Assembly (NCBI RefSeq): GCF_017313105.1
Contig: NZ_JAFLND010000002.1
Coordinates: 372,001-436,000, forward strand
Length of the DNA stretch: 64,000 bases
Direction of reading: 5' to 3'
Source: [Muricauda] lutisoli (nom. illeg.)
GTDB lineage: Bacteria; Bacteroidota; Bacteroidia; Flavobacteriales; Flavobacteriaceae
A program made the position numbers and the translations under genes. Positions within the stretch are counted from its first letter, which is position 1, and each line of letters opens with the position of its first letter. The notes below the pieces were generated by a model that saw nothing but the letters and a program-made list of their open reading frames with translations, was not told the origin of the DNA and made no database searches. Positions 1 through 8,142 of the stretch are shown piece by piece.

Positions 1-464
1 TTATCATCCCAAACATCAACAGCATGTGCGTTAAATCCGCGTTGCCCAAAATAATTGGTATTCCGTTCTGGCCAATGGAGTTGATACAGATCAATATAAT
101 CCGTTTGCAATCGCTTTAAGCTACTATCCACCGCATTGATTATGGATTCCTTGCTAAACCCTGTGCTTCGGATATGTTTTGCGGCGTGGCCAGGTCCCGC
201 TATTTTGGATGCTAACACCACTTTGTCCCGATTTCCGGTTTTTTTGAACCAGTTTCCGATAAGTTCTTCGGTAACGGCATAAAGCTCCTTTTTTGCAGGA
301 ACTGGGTACAATTCGGCCGTATCAAAAAAGTTTACACCTTGGTCCAGCGCATAGTCCATTTGTTCGTGCGCTTCATCTTCATTGTTCTGGCGACCCCAGG
401 TCATGGTTCCCAAACAAATTTTGGAGATTCGGATATCTGTATGTGGAATTCTAGTATATTTCAT
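1..464 (-). CDS. Aldo/keto reductase, Tas-like (3' end outside window)
   Basis: NADPH-dependent oxidoreductase of the aldo/keto reductase superfamily, expected to act in the cytoplasm on a small carbonyl compound that the sequence does not identify. The N-terminal 154 residues are present, and the frame is still open at base 1. The reading starts MKYTRIPHTDIRISKICLGT and resembles E. coli Tas in its YPVP segment after the catalytic Tyr and in the LKRLQTDYIDLYQLHWP stretch. The family tetrad is visible as Asp48, Tyr53, Lys87 and His130. The ATG at 464 is chosen because it opens directly onto the first beta strand. The gene is convergent with nothing and lies 59 bases from the end of xth, on the same strand, so it could be read through from it. 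Family assignment is firm; the substrate is unknown. Confidence 0.9.
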   Translation of the reverse strand, partial: MKYTRIPHTDIRISKICLGTMTWGRQNNEDEAHEQMDYALDQGVNFFDTAELYPVPAKKELYAVTEELIGNWFKKTGNRDKVVLASKIAGPGHAAKHIRSTGFSKESIINAVDSSLKRLQTDYIDLYQLHWPERNTNYFGQRGFNAHAVDVWDD

Positions 465-523
465 TTCAAAAGTTTAGGACGGTCAAAGGTACTCAAACAA
501 AAACATCGGCCTTTATGCCAATG

Positions 524-1288
524 CTATTTTTCGACTTCCAACAAAATGGGACAATGATCACTATGTTTTGCCTCCGACAAAATCACCGAGCGCTTTAATC
601 TATCTTCCAACGGTTCGGCCACCATACCATAATCCAAACGCCAGCCTTTGTTGTTGGCCCTTGCGTTGGCTCGATAACTCCACCAAGTATAGTTGTCCGG
701 TTCTTTATTGAAATGCCTGAAGCTATCAATAAAACCACTTTTCATAAAGTTTCCGATCCACTCGCGTTCCACGGGTAAAAATCCAGACACGTTTTTATTG
801 CGGACCGGGTCGTGAATATCAATAGCTTCATGACAGATATTGTAATCCCCACAAACTATCAGATTAGGGCGTTCTTTTCTGAGCTCTTCCGAATACTTTT
901 GAAAATCGGCCATATAGGTCAATTTAAAATCCAAACGATCCATATTCGTACCTGATGGTAAATACATGCTCATTACAGAAAGGTCACCAAAGTCGGCACG
1001 GATGTTTCTACCCTCATGATCCATGTAATCTATACCTGTTCCGAATTCAATATGATCAGGCTCGTTTTTACAAAGTAAGGCCACACCACTATATCCCTTT
1101 TTTTGGGCGCTGAACCAATAGTTGTGGGAATACCCCGCGTCTTCAAAAACAGAGGTGTCCACTTGTTCCTCCATGGCCTTGGTTTCCTGCAAACAGACCA
1201 CGTCGGGACTTACTGTTTCCAACCACTCCACAAAACCTTTTTTCAGGGCGGCCCTTATTCCATTTACATTGTAGGATACAATTTTCAT
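524..1288 (-). CDS. xth: Exodeoxyribonuclease III
   Basis: Repairs abasic and 3'-blocked DNA ends in base excision repair (AP endonuclease and 3' exonuclease). The 254-residue product has the order expected of the exonuclease III branch of the endonuclease/exonuclease/phosphatase fold: YNVNG at residues 6-10, the metal-binding Glu35 in LQETK, the CGDYN motif in the middle, RLDY, and the catalytic Asp-His pair in HSDHCP near the C-terminus. An in-frame ATG 18 bases upstream (1306) exists, but the start at 1288 gives the canonical MKIVSYNVNG beginning and is preferred. The gene is divergent from the cysteine hydrolase gene across 135 bases that must hold both promoters. Length is normal for the family. 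Confidence 0.95.
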   Translation of the reverse strand: MKIVSYNVNGIRAALKKGFVEWLETVSPDVVCLQETKAMEEQVDTSVFEDAGYSHNYWFSAQKKGYSGVALLCKNEPDHIEFGTGIDYMDHEGRNIRADFGDLSVMSMYLPSGTNMDRLDFKLTYMADFQKYSEELRKERPNLIVCGDYNICHEAIDIHDPVRNKNVSGFLPVEREWIGNFMKSGFIDSFRHFNKEPDNYTWWSYRANARANNKGWRLDYGMVAEPLEDRLKRSVILSEAKHSDHCPILLEVEK

Positions 1289-1423
1289 TCGTTCTAATTT
1301 GTTCAAAAATAGCTATTGTAAGCGGCTCCCTAAAATTGAATTTACCAATGGATATATCAATGAAAAGAATCAAGGTGTTCGTTCTTGATGTTTTACCTTA
1401 ATTTTATGAAAAAATTCATCCTC

Positions 1424-1987
1424 ATGACTGCACTAATTCTGATTGACACCCAAATCGGACTCCAGGAAACAGGCTTTTATGGCTCCGAACGGAATAATCC
1501 CGAAGCAGAAGAAAATTGTGGTAGAGTATTGCAATTTTTTAGACGGAAGCAACTGCCCGTTTTCCATGTGAAACACAATTCCACCAATATTGATTCACCC
1601 CTGCACTCAAGCAAAATGGGAAACAATTTTCATCCAGCGGTAAAACCCTTGATCAATGAACCGGTTTTTGAAAAAACGGTAAATTGTGCTTTTATAGGAA
1701 CCGATTTGGAGACACGTTTAAAAAGGATGGGCATAACCAATTTGGTAATTGCAGGCCTGACCATTGAACACTGCATTTCCACGTCGGTCCGGATGGCCTC
1801 CAACCTCGGTTTCAATGTTGTTTTGGCTTCCGATGCCACTGCAGCCTTTGATAAAATGGGGTATGATGGCAATAAATACCCAGCAGATGTAATCTTTCAT
1901 GCGGAATTGGCCAATTTAAAGGATGAATTTGCAACCATTATGGATACCCACACCTTGCTGGGCGAACTTGATAAATCAATTGAATGA
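1424..1987 (+). CDS. Isochorismatase-like cysteine hydrolase
   Basis: Small cytoplasmic hydrolase of the isochorismatase-like fold, a family that includes nicotinamidases and other amidohydrolases. The 187-residue product shows the usual triad: Asp8 in LIDTQ, Lys84 in FEKTVNCAF and the nucleophile Cys117 in GLTIEHCIST. The ATG at 1424 gives the canonical short N-terminus; a longer reading from 1385 would add 13 residues without counterpart in the family. The stop overlaps the start of the following TonB receptor gene as ATGA, so the two are probably translationally coupled. The pairing suggests that the enzyme may process something the receptor imports, but that is inference; true isochorismatase activity for siderophore synthesis is not supported because no other siderophore genes are nearby. 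Confidence 0.88.
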   Translation: MTALILIDTQIGLQETGFYGSERNNPEAEENCGRVLQFFRRKQLPVFHVKHNSTNIDSPLHSSKMGNNFHPAVKPLINEPVFEKTVNCAFIGTDLETRLKRMGITNLVIAGLTIEHCISTSVRMASNLGFNVVLASDATAAFDKMGYDGNKYPADVIFHAELANLKDEFATIMDTHTLLGELDKSIE

Positions 1988-4056
1988 ATCTCATACAAAA
2001 AGGACTCCCCCTACTTTTTACACTTTTCACTGCGCTTAGCATATTGGCACAGGACATCCAAAAAGATTCCATCACCCAATTGGACGAAGTAGTGCTCACC
2101 CAAGAGGCCATACCCAAAAAGGCAACAGGAATCACCTCTTCATCCAAAATAGCGGGCAAGACTTTTGAGCGGTTCAACCCTACGGACATTCCATCGGCAA
2201 TCAATCAGGTTTCGGGGGTGTACATCCTTTCGGGCGCCATCAACACCAATCGGATAACCGTTCGGGGAATAGGTTCCCGAACGCCTTATGGCACCAATAA
2301 GCTCCGTATGTATTTCAACAGTATTCCGGTAACCAATGGTACAGGCTCCTCAACCATAGAGGCCTACGATTTTGAGAACCTAGGTGCAGTGGAAATTATA
2401 AAAGGTCCAAAAGCTACAGCCTTTGGTTCCAATCTTGGTGGGGCCTTTTTGTTGGAAACCAAAGCTTCGGTGGAGGACAAGACACAGCTCATCAATTCAT
2501 TCTCCATGGGGTCTTACAACATGCTCAAGGACAATCTTGGTTTTTCCCATTCGGAAGATGGTTTTAATTTGAATTTTAGTTACAACCACCTAGAAACCGA
2601 TGGCTACCGACAGAACAGCCAGTTCCAACGTGATGGATTGCTCTTGAACACCCGGTTCCGGACAGGGCAAAAAAGTAGTATGGCCTTTTTGGTGAATTAT
2701 ATCGATTACACCGCCCAGATTCCAAGTTCCATCAACCAGACCGATTTTGAGGAAGATCCTACCCGAGCAGCATCAAACTGGTTGGCTGCCCAGGGGTACG
2801 AGGCCAACAAATATATTTTAACGGGACTGTCACACACCTATCAATTTTCTGAAAAACTTCAGAATACCACTAGTATTTTCTATAGCTATTTAGATCATTA
2901 CGAGCCACGTCCCTTCAATATTTTGGACGAATTTACCAACGGCTATGGTTTTAGAAGTCGTTTTGCGGGCAATTGGGGAAAAGCGGATTTCACCTTTGGC
3001 GCAGAGTTTTATCGGGACGAATACCGTTGGGGCACTTTTGAGAATCTGTACGAAGAAAATAACGGCAACGGTAGCTTAGAAGGGACTCAGATCAGCAATA
3101 ATAAAGAATTCCGTAGGCAGTTCAACCTTTTTGGAACGCTGACCTACCCCATTACGGCTCAACTTTCTGCTCAGCTGGGCCTCAACTGGAACAAGACCCA
3201 CTATGATTTTAGGGACCTGTTTAACCAAGGAGATGCCAATGCCTCGGCCAAACGAGATTTTGATGCGATACTGCTTCCAAATTTTGGGGTTAACTACCAA
3301 TGGCAAAAAGGAAAGCTATACGCAAATATTAGCAGGGGGTTTTCCAACCCAAGTTTGGAGGAAACACTGACCCCGGATGGTATCATCAACCCGGATATTG
3401 CACAAGAAACAGGAACAAACTATGAGCTGGGCACAGAATGGATGCTGTTCAAGAAAAGGCTTTCAGCAAATGTTACCGTATACCGAATGAACGTAAAAAA
3501 CCTGTTGGTGGCCCAACGGGTCGGCGAGGACCAGTATATTGGTAGAAATGCGGGGGAAACCCGCCACCAAGGTATGGAGCTCGATCTGCACTACAGAGGA
3601 GAACTATCACCAACGATCACTTTTTCACCCTATCTCAGTTATACCCTGAACGACCACAGTTTTGTGGATTTTGTGGACGGCGATAACGATTATTCGGGCA
3701 ATCCGCTTACAGGTGTTCCAAAACACCAATTGAGCTCGGGAATCGATTTTCGCCATTCCAACGGTCTACAATTGAACCTCACCCATCAGTTCGTGGACGA
3801 AATTCCTATGACGGATGCCAATTCCATAAGCAGTAATTCCTTTAATGTGTTCCATGCCAAGTTGGGATTTCGAAAATCACTTTCATCACATATTAGTTTG
3901 GGACTTAATGCTGGAATCAATAATATTTTTGATGCTAACTATGCCCAATCCGTATTGATCAACGCTGTGGGATTTGGCGGGGCACAGCCCAGGTATTATT
4001 ACCCCGGCAATGGACGCAATTATTTTGGAGGACTACAATTAAACTATGTTTTTTAA
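1984..4056 (+). CDS. TonB-dependent outer-membrane receptor
   Basis: Imports an unidentified ligand, such as a siderophore, cofactor or oligomer, across the outer membrane using TonB energy. The 690-residue product has a signal peptide (about residues 1-22, ending SILAQ), a TonB-box-like DEVVLT stretch near residue 35, a plug domain about 45-160 with the VRGIGSR segment and the EIIKGPKATAFGSNLGGA signature, and a 22-strand-type barrel ending in LNYVF with the expected terminal Phe. Unlike the other receptors in this window it lacks the carboxypeptidase-regulatory-like N-terminal domain, so it looks like a classical FecA-type receptor. The start overlaps the hydrolase stop by four bases. No SusD-like partner follows, which argues against a polysaccharide system. 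Ligand not determinable. Confidence 0.92.
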   Translation: MNLIQKGLPLLFTLFTALSILAQDIQKDSITQLDEVVLTQEAIPKKATGITSSSKIAGKTFERFNPTDIPSAINQVSGVYILSGAINTNRITVRGIGSRTPYGTNKLRMYFNSIPVTNGTGSSTIEAYDFENLGAVEIIKGPKATAFGSNLGGAFLLETKASVEDKTQLINSFSMGSYNMLKDNLGFSHSEDGFNLNFSYNHLETDGYRQNSQFQRDGLLLNTRFRTGQKSSMAFLVNYIDYTAQIPSSINQTDFEEDPTRAASNWLAAQGYEANKYILTGLSHTYQFSEKLQNTTSIFYSYLDHYEPRPFNILDEFTNGYGFRSRFAGNWGKADFTFGAEFYRDEYRWGTFENLYEENNGNGSLEGTQISNNKEFRRQFNLFGTLTYPITAQLSAQLGLNWNKTHYDFRDLFNQGDANASAKRDFDAILLPNFGVNYQWQKGKLYANISRGFSNPSLEETLTPDGIINPDIAQETGTNYELGTEWMLFKKRLSANVTVYRMNVKNLLVAQRVGEDQYIGRNAGETRHQGMELDLHYRGELSPTITFSPYLSYTLNDHSFVDFVDGDNDYSGNPLTGVPKHQLSSGIDFRHSNGLQLNLTHQFVDEIPMTDANSISSNSFNVFHAKLGFRKSLSSHISLGLNAGINNIFDANYAQSVLINAVGFGGAQPRYYYPGNGRNYFGGLQLNYVF

Positions 4057-4107
4057 CTATTCTTCAAAATAGAATGGCCTATTTTTAATGATACAAATAG
4101 GTTGACT

Positions 4108-4455
4108 ATGAATGAGGTAGACCAATATATTTCAAGGTTTCCGGAAGAAGTTCAACAGCAACTTCAAAAAGTAAGGACCATCATTAAAAAAATGGCGCCA
4201 AAGGCTACTGAGCAAATGGCCTATGGCATGCCGGGTTACAAAACAAACGGAAAACCTTTGGTATACTTTGCAGGGCATAGAAACCACATTGGGTTTTATG
4301 CGACGCCGTCGGGACACGAAGCATTTCAAAAAGAACTTTCCAAATACAAACAAGGGAAAGGCTCGGTTCAGTTTCCCTTGGACCAACCCATACCTTTTGA
4401 ACTTATTGAAAAAATTGTGAGATTTAGAGTTGAAGAGAATGCTGACCGTAAATAA
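4108..4455 (+). CDS. DUF1801 family protein (YdhG-like)
   Basis: Small soluble protein of 115 residues belonging to the DUF1801 fold, whose members include proteins described as iron-chaperone-like in Bacillus; the role here is not known. Family landmarks are the N-terminal helix VDQYISRFPEEVQQQLQKVR, the AYGMPGYKTNGKPLVYFAGHRNHIGFYATP central stretch and the KGSVQFPLDQPIP segment before the last helix. An upstream in-frame TTG at 4102 would add two residues; the ATG at 4108 is preferred. It is followed after 6 bases by the GyrI-like gene, so the two are likely cotranscribed. DUF1801 and GyrI-like proteins are both small stand-alone ligand-binding proteins; a shared function cannot be inferred. 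Confidence 0.85.
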   Translation: MNEVDQYISRFPEEVQQQLQKVRTIIKKMAPKATEQMAYGMPGYKTNGKPLVYFAGHRNHIGFYATPSGHEAFQKELSKYKQGKGSVQFPLDQPIPFELIEKIVRFRVEENADRK

Positions 4456-4461
4456 AATTTA

Positions 4462-4944
4462 ATGACCCCAAAAATTCAAACCCTGCCTACTACGCTATTG
4501 GTCGGAAAAAAATCAATCACTTCGTTTGCCAACAATAACACTTTTGAACTATGGCAAAGTTTTTCTCCTCGGAAAAAGGAAATTAATCATGCAATCAATA
4601 ATGGTCTCTACGCGGTAGAAATCTATCCGACCACCACATTTTTTCAAAATTTTGACCCTATTCGGGAATTTCAAAAATGGGCAGCCATTTCTGTTTCCAA
4701 AATAGATGAAATACCTGAAGGGATGGAAAGCCTAACTGTTCCCGAAGGATTATATGCCGTTTTCCCATACAAAGGAAAACCAAGTGAGGCCATGGAAACT
4801 TTCAAATATATTTATGGTGATTGGCTTCCAAATTCGGAATACGAAATGGACAGCCGACCCTATTTTGCACTTATGGGCGACAAATACAAAGGAGAACATC
4901 CCGAATCTGAGGAAGAGTTTTGGGTTCCCATCAAGAAAAAGTGA
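4462..4944 (+). CDS. GyrI-like / effector-binding domain protein
   Basis: Stand-alone 160-residue protein of the GyrI-like (SOUL-type, AraC effector-binding) fold, which binds small hydrophobic or cationic molecules. Recognisable features are the N-terminal strand with LVGKKSITSF, the FQKWAAISV strand, the VPEGLYAVFPYKG hairpin typical of these domains, and the C-terminal YEMDSRPYFALMGDKYKG segment ending in EEFWVPIKKK, where family members commonly end in an acidic residue followed by WxPI. No DNA-binding domain is attached, so it is not a transcription regulator by itself. It directly follows the DUF1801 gene. Function beyond ligand binding is unknown. Confidence 0.82.
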   Translation: MTPKIQTLPTTLLVGKKSITSFANNNTFELWQSFSPRKKEINHAINNGLYAVEIYPTTTFFQNFDPIREFQKWAAISVSKIDEIPEGMESLTVPEGLYAVFPYKGKPSEAMETFKYIYGDWLPNSEYEMDSRPYFALMGDKYKGEHPESEEEFWVPIKKK

Positions 4945-5014
4945 ATCAATTTTAGGATTTTACAATAATGCTCTTGGATTGGTTGCTTCGATATATCATC
5001 TTGGGTTTAAGTGT

Positions 5015-5022
5015 TATATTTG
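5015..5022 (+). promoter_or_regulatory. Candidate -7 promoter element for the M20/phosphoesterase pair
   Basis: TATATTTG matches the Bacteroidota housekeeping -7 consensus TAnnTTTG and lies 37 bases before the ATG of the M20 gene. No convincing TTG -33 element is seen at the usual distance, so this is a candidate based on the -7 box and position only. Confidence 0.4.
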
Positions 5023-5059
5023 AAAGAATTGCTATTACCAACCAAAACCAACGGCTACT

Positions 5060-6493
5060 ATGAAACGATCTTTTACACTCAGCTTAGCTTTATCAATTAT
5101 TTCCACTATCACCTTTGCCCAACAGGACAAGAATAAAATTATTGCTGACCTCGATGCCAAAAAAGAACATTACAAGGAAATTGCCAAAGAACTTTGGACC
5201 AATCCTGAATTGGGCTATTTGGAAGAGAACAGTTCTGCCCTTCTGCAATCAGAATTGGAAAAAGAAGGCTTCACCATTAAAAAAGGTGTAGCTGGAATTC
5301 CAACAGCTTTCACAGCAACTTATGGTTCTGGAAGTCCCGTAATTGGGGTTCTTGGTGAATTTGATGCTCTCCCTGGCATGTCCCAGGATGCCGTACCATT
5401 CAGAAAACCAAGAGTGGTCGACGCACCTGGTCAGGCTTGCGGCCACCATTTGTTCGGTACCGGCTCCATGGCTGCGGCCATTGCCGCCAAAGACTATTTA
5501 AAAGAATCGGGGAAATCGGGTACCATCCGTTTTTATGGAACGCCCGCCGAAGAAGGAGGTTCTGGAAAAGTATACATGGTCCGAGCAGGTCTATTTGATG
5601 ATGTGGATGCCGTGGTTTCTTGGCATGCAGGAGATAAAAACGCATCCAACCCAAGTACCAATTTGGCAACTATTTCCGGTAAGTTCCGATTTACCGGACA
5701 ATCATCACATGCCGCGATGGCACCAGAATTGGGTCGATCAGCCTTGGATGGCGTGGAAGGAATGAACGATTTGGTAAATATGCTACGTGAGCATACCACA
5801 GAACCCACCCGTATCCATTACGTAATCACCAAAGGTGGAGATGCTCCCAACATTGTTCCCAAAGAAGCTGAAGTGTACTATGTGATTCGCCATTCCAACC
5901 GAAAAGAGGTGAAGGCCGTTTGGGATCGTGTGGTAAAAGCTGCGGAAGGCGCAGCTATCGGAACAGAAACCGAAATGACCTATGAAATTATTGGTGGAAC
6001 CTACGAGAAATTACCAAACGAGCCTCTTTCAAAAATAATGCACGACAATATGACCCTTGTTGGCGGTGTTTCATATTCACCCGAAGACCTGGAATTTGCC
6101 AAAGAAATTCAAAAAACCTTGGGAGCGCCAAAGCCCATTGAAAGTGCGGGGGAGATTCAACCCATGGAGTTCACCTATGGCAAAGCCTCCGCCGATACGG
6201 GAGATGTGAGCTGGAACGCTCCAACTGCAGCCGTAAACACTGCAACATGGGTGCCTGGAACACCTGCACACAGCTGGCAGGCAGTAGCCGCTGGAGGCAC
6301 CGATATCGGGTTTAAAGGAATGATGGTCGCCGCCAAAACCATAGCGCTCTCCGCAATGGACCTGTTCAAAAATCCCGAACTTTTGGAAGCTGTTAAAGCC
6401 GATTTCCACAACCGAAGAGGAAAAGATTTTACATATGAAGCATTGCTTGGGGATAGAGAACCTGCTCTGGATTATAGAAAAACTAAACCATGA
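5060..6493 (+). CDS. Secreted M20 family amidohydrolase (AbgB-like)
   Basis: Metal-dependent peptidase/amidohydrolase of the M20 family, most like the aminobenzoyl-glutamate utilisation protein B branch, predicted to cleave an N-acyl or peptide bond outside the cytoplasm. The 477-residue product begins with a signal peptide (about 1-20, cut before QQDKN). Zinc-site residues are visible in GQACGHH (residues 125-130), the catalytic Glu pair in TPAEEGG (Glu164-Glu165) and His189 in SWHAGD; the dimerisation domain begins near FTGQSSHAAM. The last four bases overlap the phosphoesterase lipoprotein gene, so both are probably made from one message. The real substrate may be a dipeptide or a folate-breakdown product; this cannot be settled from the sequence. 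Confidence 0.88.
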   Translation: MKRSFTLSLALSIISTITFAQQDKNKIIADLDAKKEHYKEIAKELWTNPELGYLEENSSALLQSELEKEGFTIKKGVAGIPTAFTATYGSGSPVIGVLGEFDALPGMSQDAVPFRKPRVVDAPGQACGHHLFGTGSMAAAIAAKDYLKESGKSGTIRFYGTPAEEGGSGKVYMVRAGLFDDVDAVVSWHAGDKNASNPSTNLATISGKFRFTGQSSHAAMAPELGRSALDGVEGMNDLVNMLREHTTEPTRIHYVITKGGDAPNIVPKEAEVYYVIRHSNRKEVKAVWDRVVKAAEGAAIGTETEMTYEIIGGTYEKLPNEPLSKIMHDNMTLVGGVSYSPEDLEFAKEIQKTLGAPKPIESAGEIQPMEFTYGKASADTGDVSWNAPTAAVNTATWVPGTPAHSWQAVAAGGTDIGFKGMMVAAKTIALSAMDLFKNPELLEAVKADFHNRRGKDFTYEALLGDREPALDYRKTKP

Positions 6494-7479
6494 AAACAAA
6501 CCTTCTTTTTTCTCTTGCCATTTTAAGTGTAATCGGTTGCAAACAAAATACACCACCTATTCAAGAAGCACCTGTAAAGTTTCAGCATGATGTTACTTCA
6601 GGGGCAAAACCTTGGACAGGTGAAACATTTGAGACCACAGAGGATGATTTTACTTTCGCTATTATTTCCGATCTCAATGGTGGAGAAAGGGAAGGGGTCT
6701 ATGCCACCGCCGTGGTGCAATTGAATATGCTCGACCCCACTTTTGTACTCAGTGTTGGGGACTTGATAGATGGCGGCACGGAAGACACCTTGCAACTTAA
6801 AAAAGAATGGGATTCCTTTGACGAACGTACGGCAAAACTCAACATGCCTTTTTTTCATTTGGGTGGCAACCATGATCTCACCAATCCTGTGATGCGGGAA
6901 TTCTGGAAAAACCGATTCGGACCACGTTACTATCATTTTGTTTATGAAAACGTACTGTTTTTGATGATGGATTCCGAAGATTATGAAGAGAAACGCATGC
7001 TGGAAATCTACAATGCACGGGCCAAAGCCCTAAAGATCATTGATGGGGAAATCGAGGGTAAGTACGAAGATTCCGAATACTACCACATGCCCGAAAGACG
7101 GATTGGAGGTATGAGCAAGGCCCAATTGGATTATTTTACCAAAGTTTTGAAGGACAATCCCGATGTAAAATGGACCTTTGTGCTCATGCACAAACCCCTT
7201 TGGATGCGCGAGGATGAAAAAGGTCTCGGCCCCTTGGAAAATGTGTTGGCCGACCGAGAATATACCGTTATCAACGGGCATTTCCATTCCTTTTCCAACC
7301 AAATGCGAAAAGGACATAGCTATACCATTTTAGGCACTACGGGAGGCAGCCAAAACCCACAGGACTCCATGGCATTTGATCATGTTAGCTTGGTTCGTAT
7401 GGCCAAAAAGCCGGTGATCACCCACCTAAAAATGGAGGGGATTTTGAATGAGCTGGGGAAAGTACCATTAAGGGATTAA
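6490..7479 (+). CDS. Calcineurin-like phosphoesterase lipoprotein
   Basis: Membrane-anchored phosphoesterase of the calcineurin-like fold, 329 residues. The signal peptide ends in SVIGC, so Cys17 should be lipidated. Motifs in order are SDLNGG, SVGDLIDGG, GGNHDL, the HKPLW histidine and GHFHSF, matching the family's two-metal site. The first motif is unusual: calcineurin-like enzymes normally have Asp-x-His, but here it is Asp-Leu-Asn, so one metal ligand is replaced. The start codon overlaps the stop of the M20 hydrolase gene (ATGA), suggesting that the two act on related periplasmic substrates. The phosphate ester it cleaves is unknown. Confidence 0.87.
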   Translation: MKTNLLFSLAILSVIGCKQNTPPIQEAPVKFQHDVTSGAKPWTGETFETTEDDFTFAIISDLNGGEREGVYATAVVQLNMLDPTFVLSVGDLIDGGTEDTLQLKKEWDSFDERTAKLNMPFFHLGGNHDLTNPVMREFWKNRFGPRYYHFVYENVLFLMMDSEDYEEKRMLEIYNARAKALKIIDGEIEGKYEDSEYYHMPERRIGGMSKAQLDYFTKVLKDNPDVKWTFVLMHKPLWMREDEKGLGPLENVLADREYTVINGHFHSFSNQMRKGHSYTILGTTGGSQNPQDSMAFDHVSLVRMAKKPVITHLKMEGILNELGKVPLRD

Positions 7480-7520
7480 GCTTTAAAGTTTGCATAACCA
7501 CTTGAATTGATGAGATTAAA

Positions 7521-7724
7521 TTATACTTGCACTTTTTTATCCAGAATCCTTTTCAGCCCTCTCAGTATGGTAACAACATTCTGAATTTCCTGTTGCTCAA
7601 AACTGCCTAGCTTCACATAAAATAGCATCTCTACCGTCAAGTCCAAATAATTGCCAAGTATTTCAGGTGTGCCGCAGCAATCATTTATCCAATCTGTCAA
7701 TTCGGTGATTTGGGTTTCGTTCAT
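7521..7724 (-). CDS. Small hypothetical protein
   Basis: A 67-residue acidic-to-neutral protein without signal peptide or membrane segment; I do not recognise it. It contains a Cys pair in NDCCGTPE and an amphipathic C-terminal helix with VVTILRGLKRILDKK. The ATG at 7724 is preferred over an upstream start at 7763 because the extra residues would be read from the regulatory-looking spacer. It is divergent from the small HTH regulator gene, with 99 bases between the two starts containing two palindromes, so it may be controlled by that regulator. Confidence 0.55.
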   Translation of the reverse strand: MNETQITELTDWINDCCGTPEILGNYLDLTVEMLFYVKLGSFEQQEIQNVVTILRGLKRILDKKVQV

Positions 7725-7776
7725 AATTAAGAAGATTTGGTTATATCTAAAGATATGAAACAAATTTTATTTAGCT

Positions 7777-7800
7777 ACTAATTAGTGGTAATTAATTAAT
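7777..7800. promoter_or_regulatory. Two short palindromes in a divergent promoter region
   Basis: ACTAATTAGT (7777-7786) and ATTAATTAAT (7791-7800) are each perfect 10-base palindromes with centres 14 bases apart. They lie between the small hypothetical gene and the HTH gene, where an autoregulated HTH protein would be expected to bind. AT-rich sequence makes such palindromes easier to find by chance. Confidence 0.3.
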
Positions 7801-7823
7801 AGTGATAATGATTTCTTTACTTT

Positions 7824-8048
7824 ATGGATAAATCAAAAGAAATCAAGAAACTAGCCTATCGAATTAAGTCATTAAGAATTCAAAAAGGATATAGTAGTTA
7901 CGAAAATTTCGCTTTTGAAAAAGGAATCCCACGCGCCCAATACGGCAGATACGAAACTGGTACCGACATTCAATTTACTAGTCTACTAAAAATTGCCCAA
8001 GCTTTTGATATGACCTTGGAAGAATTTTTTAGTGAGGGGTTTGATTAA
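7824..8048 (+). CDS. XRE-family helix-turn-helix regulator
   Basis: A 74-residue DNA-binding protein consisting of little more than one Cro/CI-type helix-turn-helix domain (about residues 10-68). The five-helix pattern is visible: LAYRIKSLRIQKGYSS, YENFAFEKGI, PRAQYGRYETG, TSLLKIAQAF and TLEEFFSEG. It has no sensor domain and no neighbouring toxin gene, so it is either a simple autoregulated repressor or the DNA-binding part of a small accessory module. It is divergent from the 67-residue hypothetical gene, and two palindromes lie between them. A REP-like inverted repeat follows its stop codon. Confidence 0.85.
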   Translation: MDKSKEIKKLAYRIKSLRIQKGYSSYENFAFEKGIPRAQYGRYETGTDIQFTSLLKIAQAFDMTLEEFFSEGFD

Positions 8049-8049
8049 A

Positions 8050-8080
8050 GTGTCACCCTGAATTTAGTTCAGGGTCACAC
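8050..8080. repeat. REP-like inverted repeat
   Basis: Two 13-base arms (8050-8062 and 8068-8080), with GTCACCCTGAA at the core of the left arm, form a hairpin with one mismatch and a 5-base loop immediately after the HTH gene. There is no T-run, so it is not a standard terminator. The GTCACC/GTGAC core is related to the repeat pair near 27.8 kb. Confidence 0.7.
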
Positions 8081-8142
8081 CTAATTGATTCTAAAGTTTG
8101 CCAACAATCCCTATCTTAGTTTACTCATTTTTGAAACGAACT

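Noticed and set aside
1424..4056. Siderophore biosynthesis locus suggested by an isochorismatase-like gene and a TonB receptor
   Set aside because: The hydrolase family is broad, and no other siderophore synthesis gene is present.
7824..8048. Toxin-antitoxin system with the divergent 67-residue protein
   Set aside because: The neighbouring protein has no toxin features, and divergent order is not typical of type II modules.
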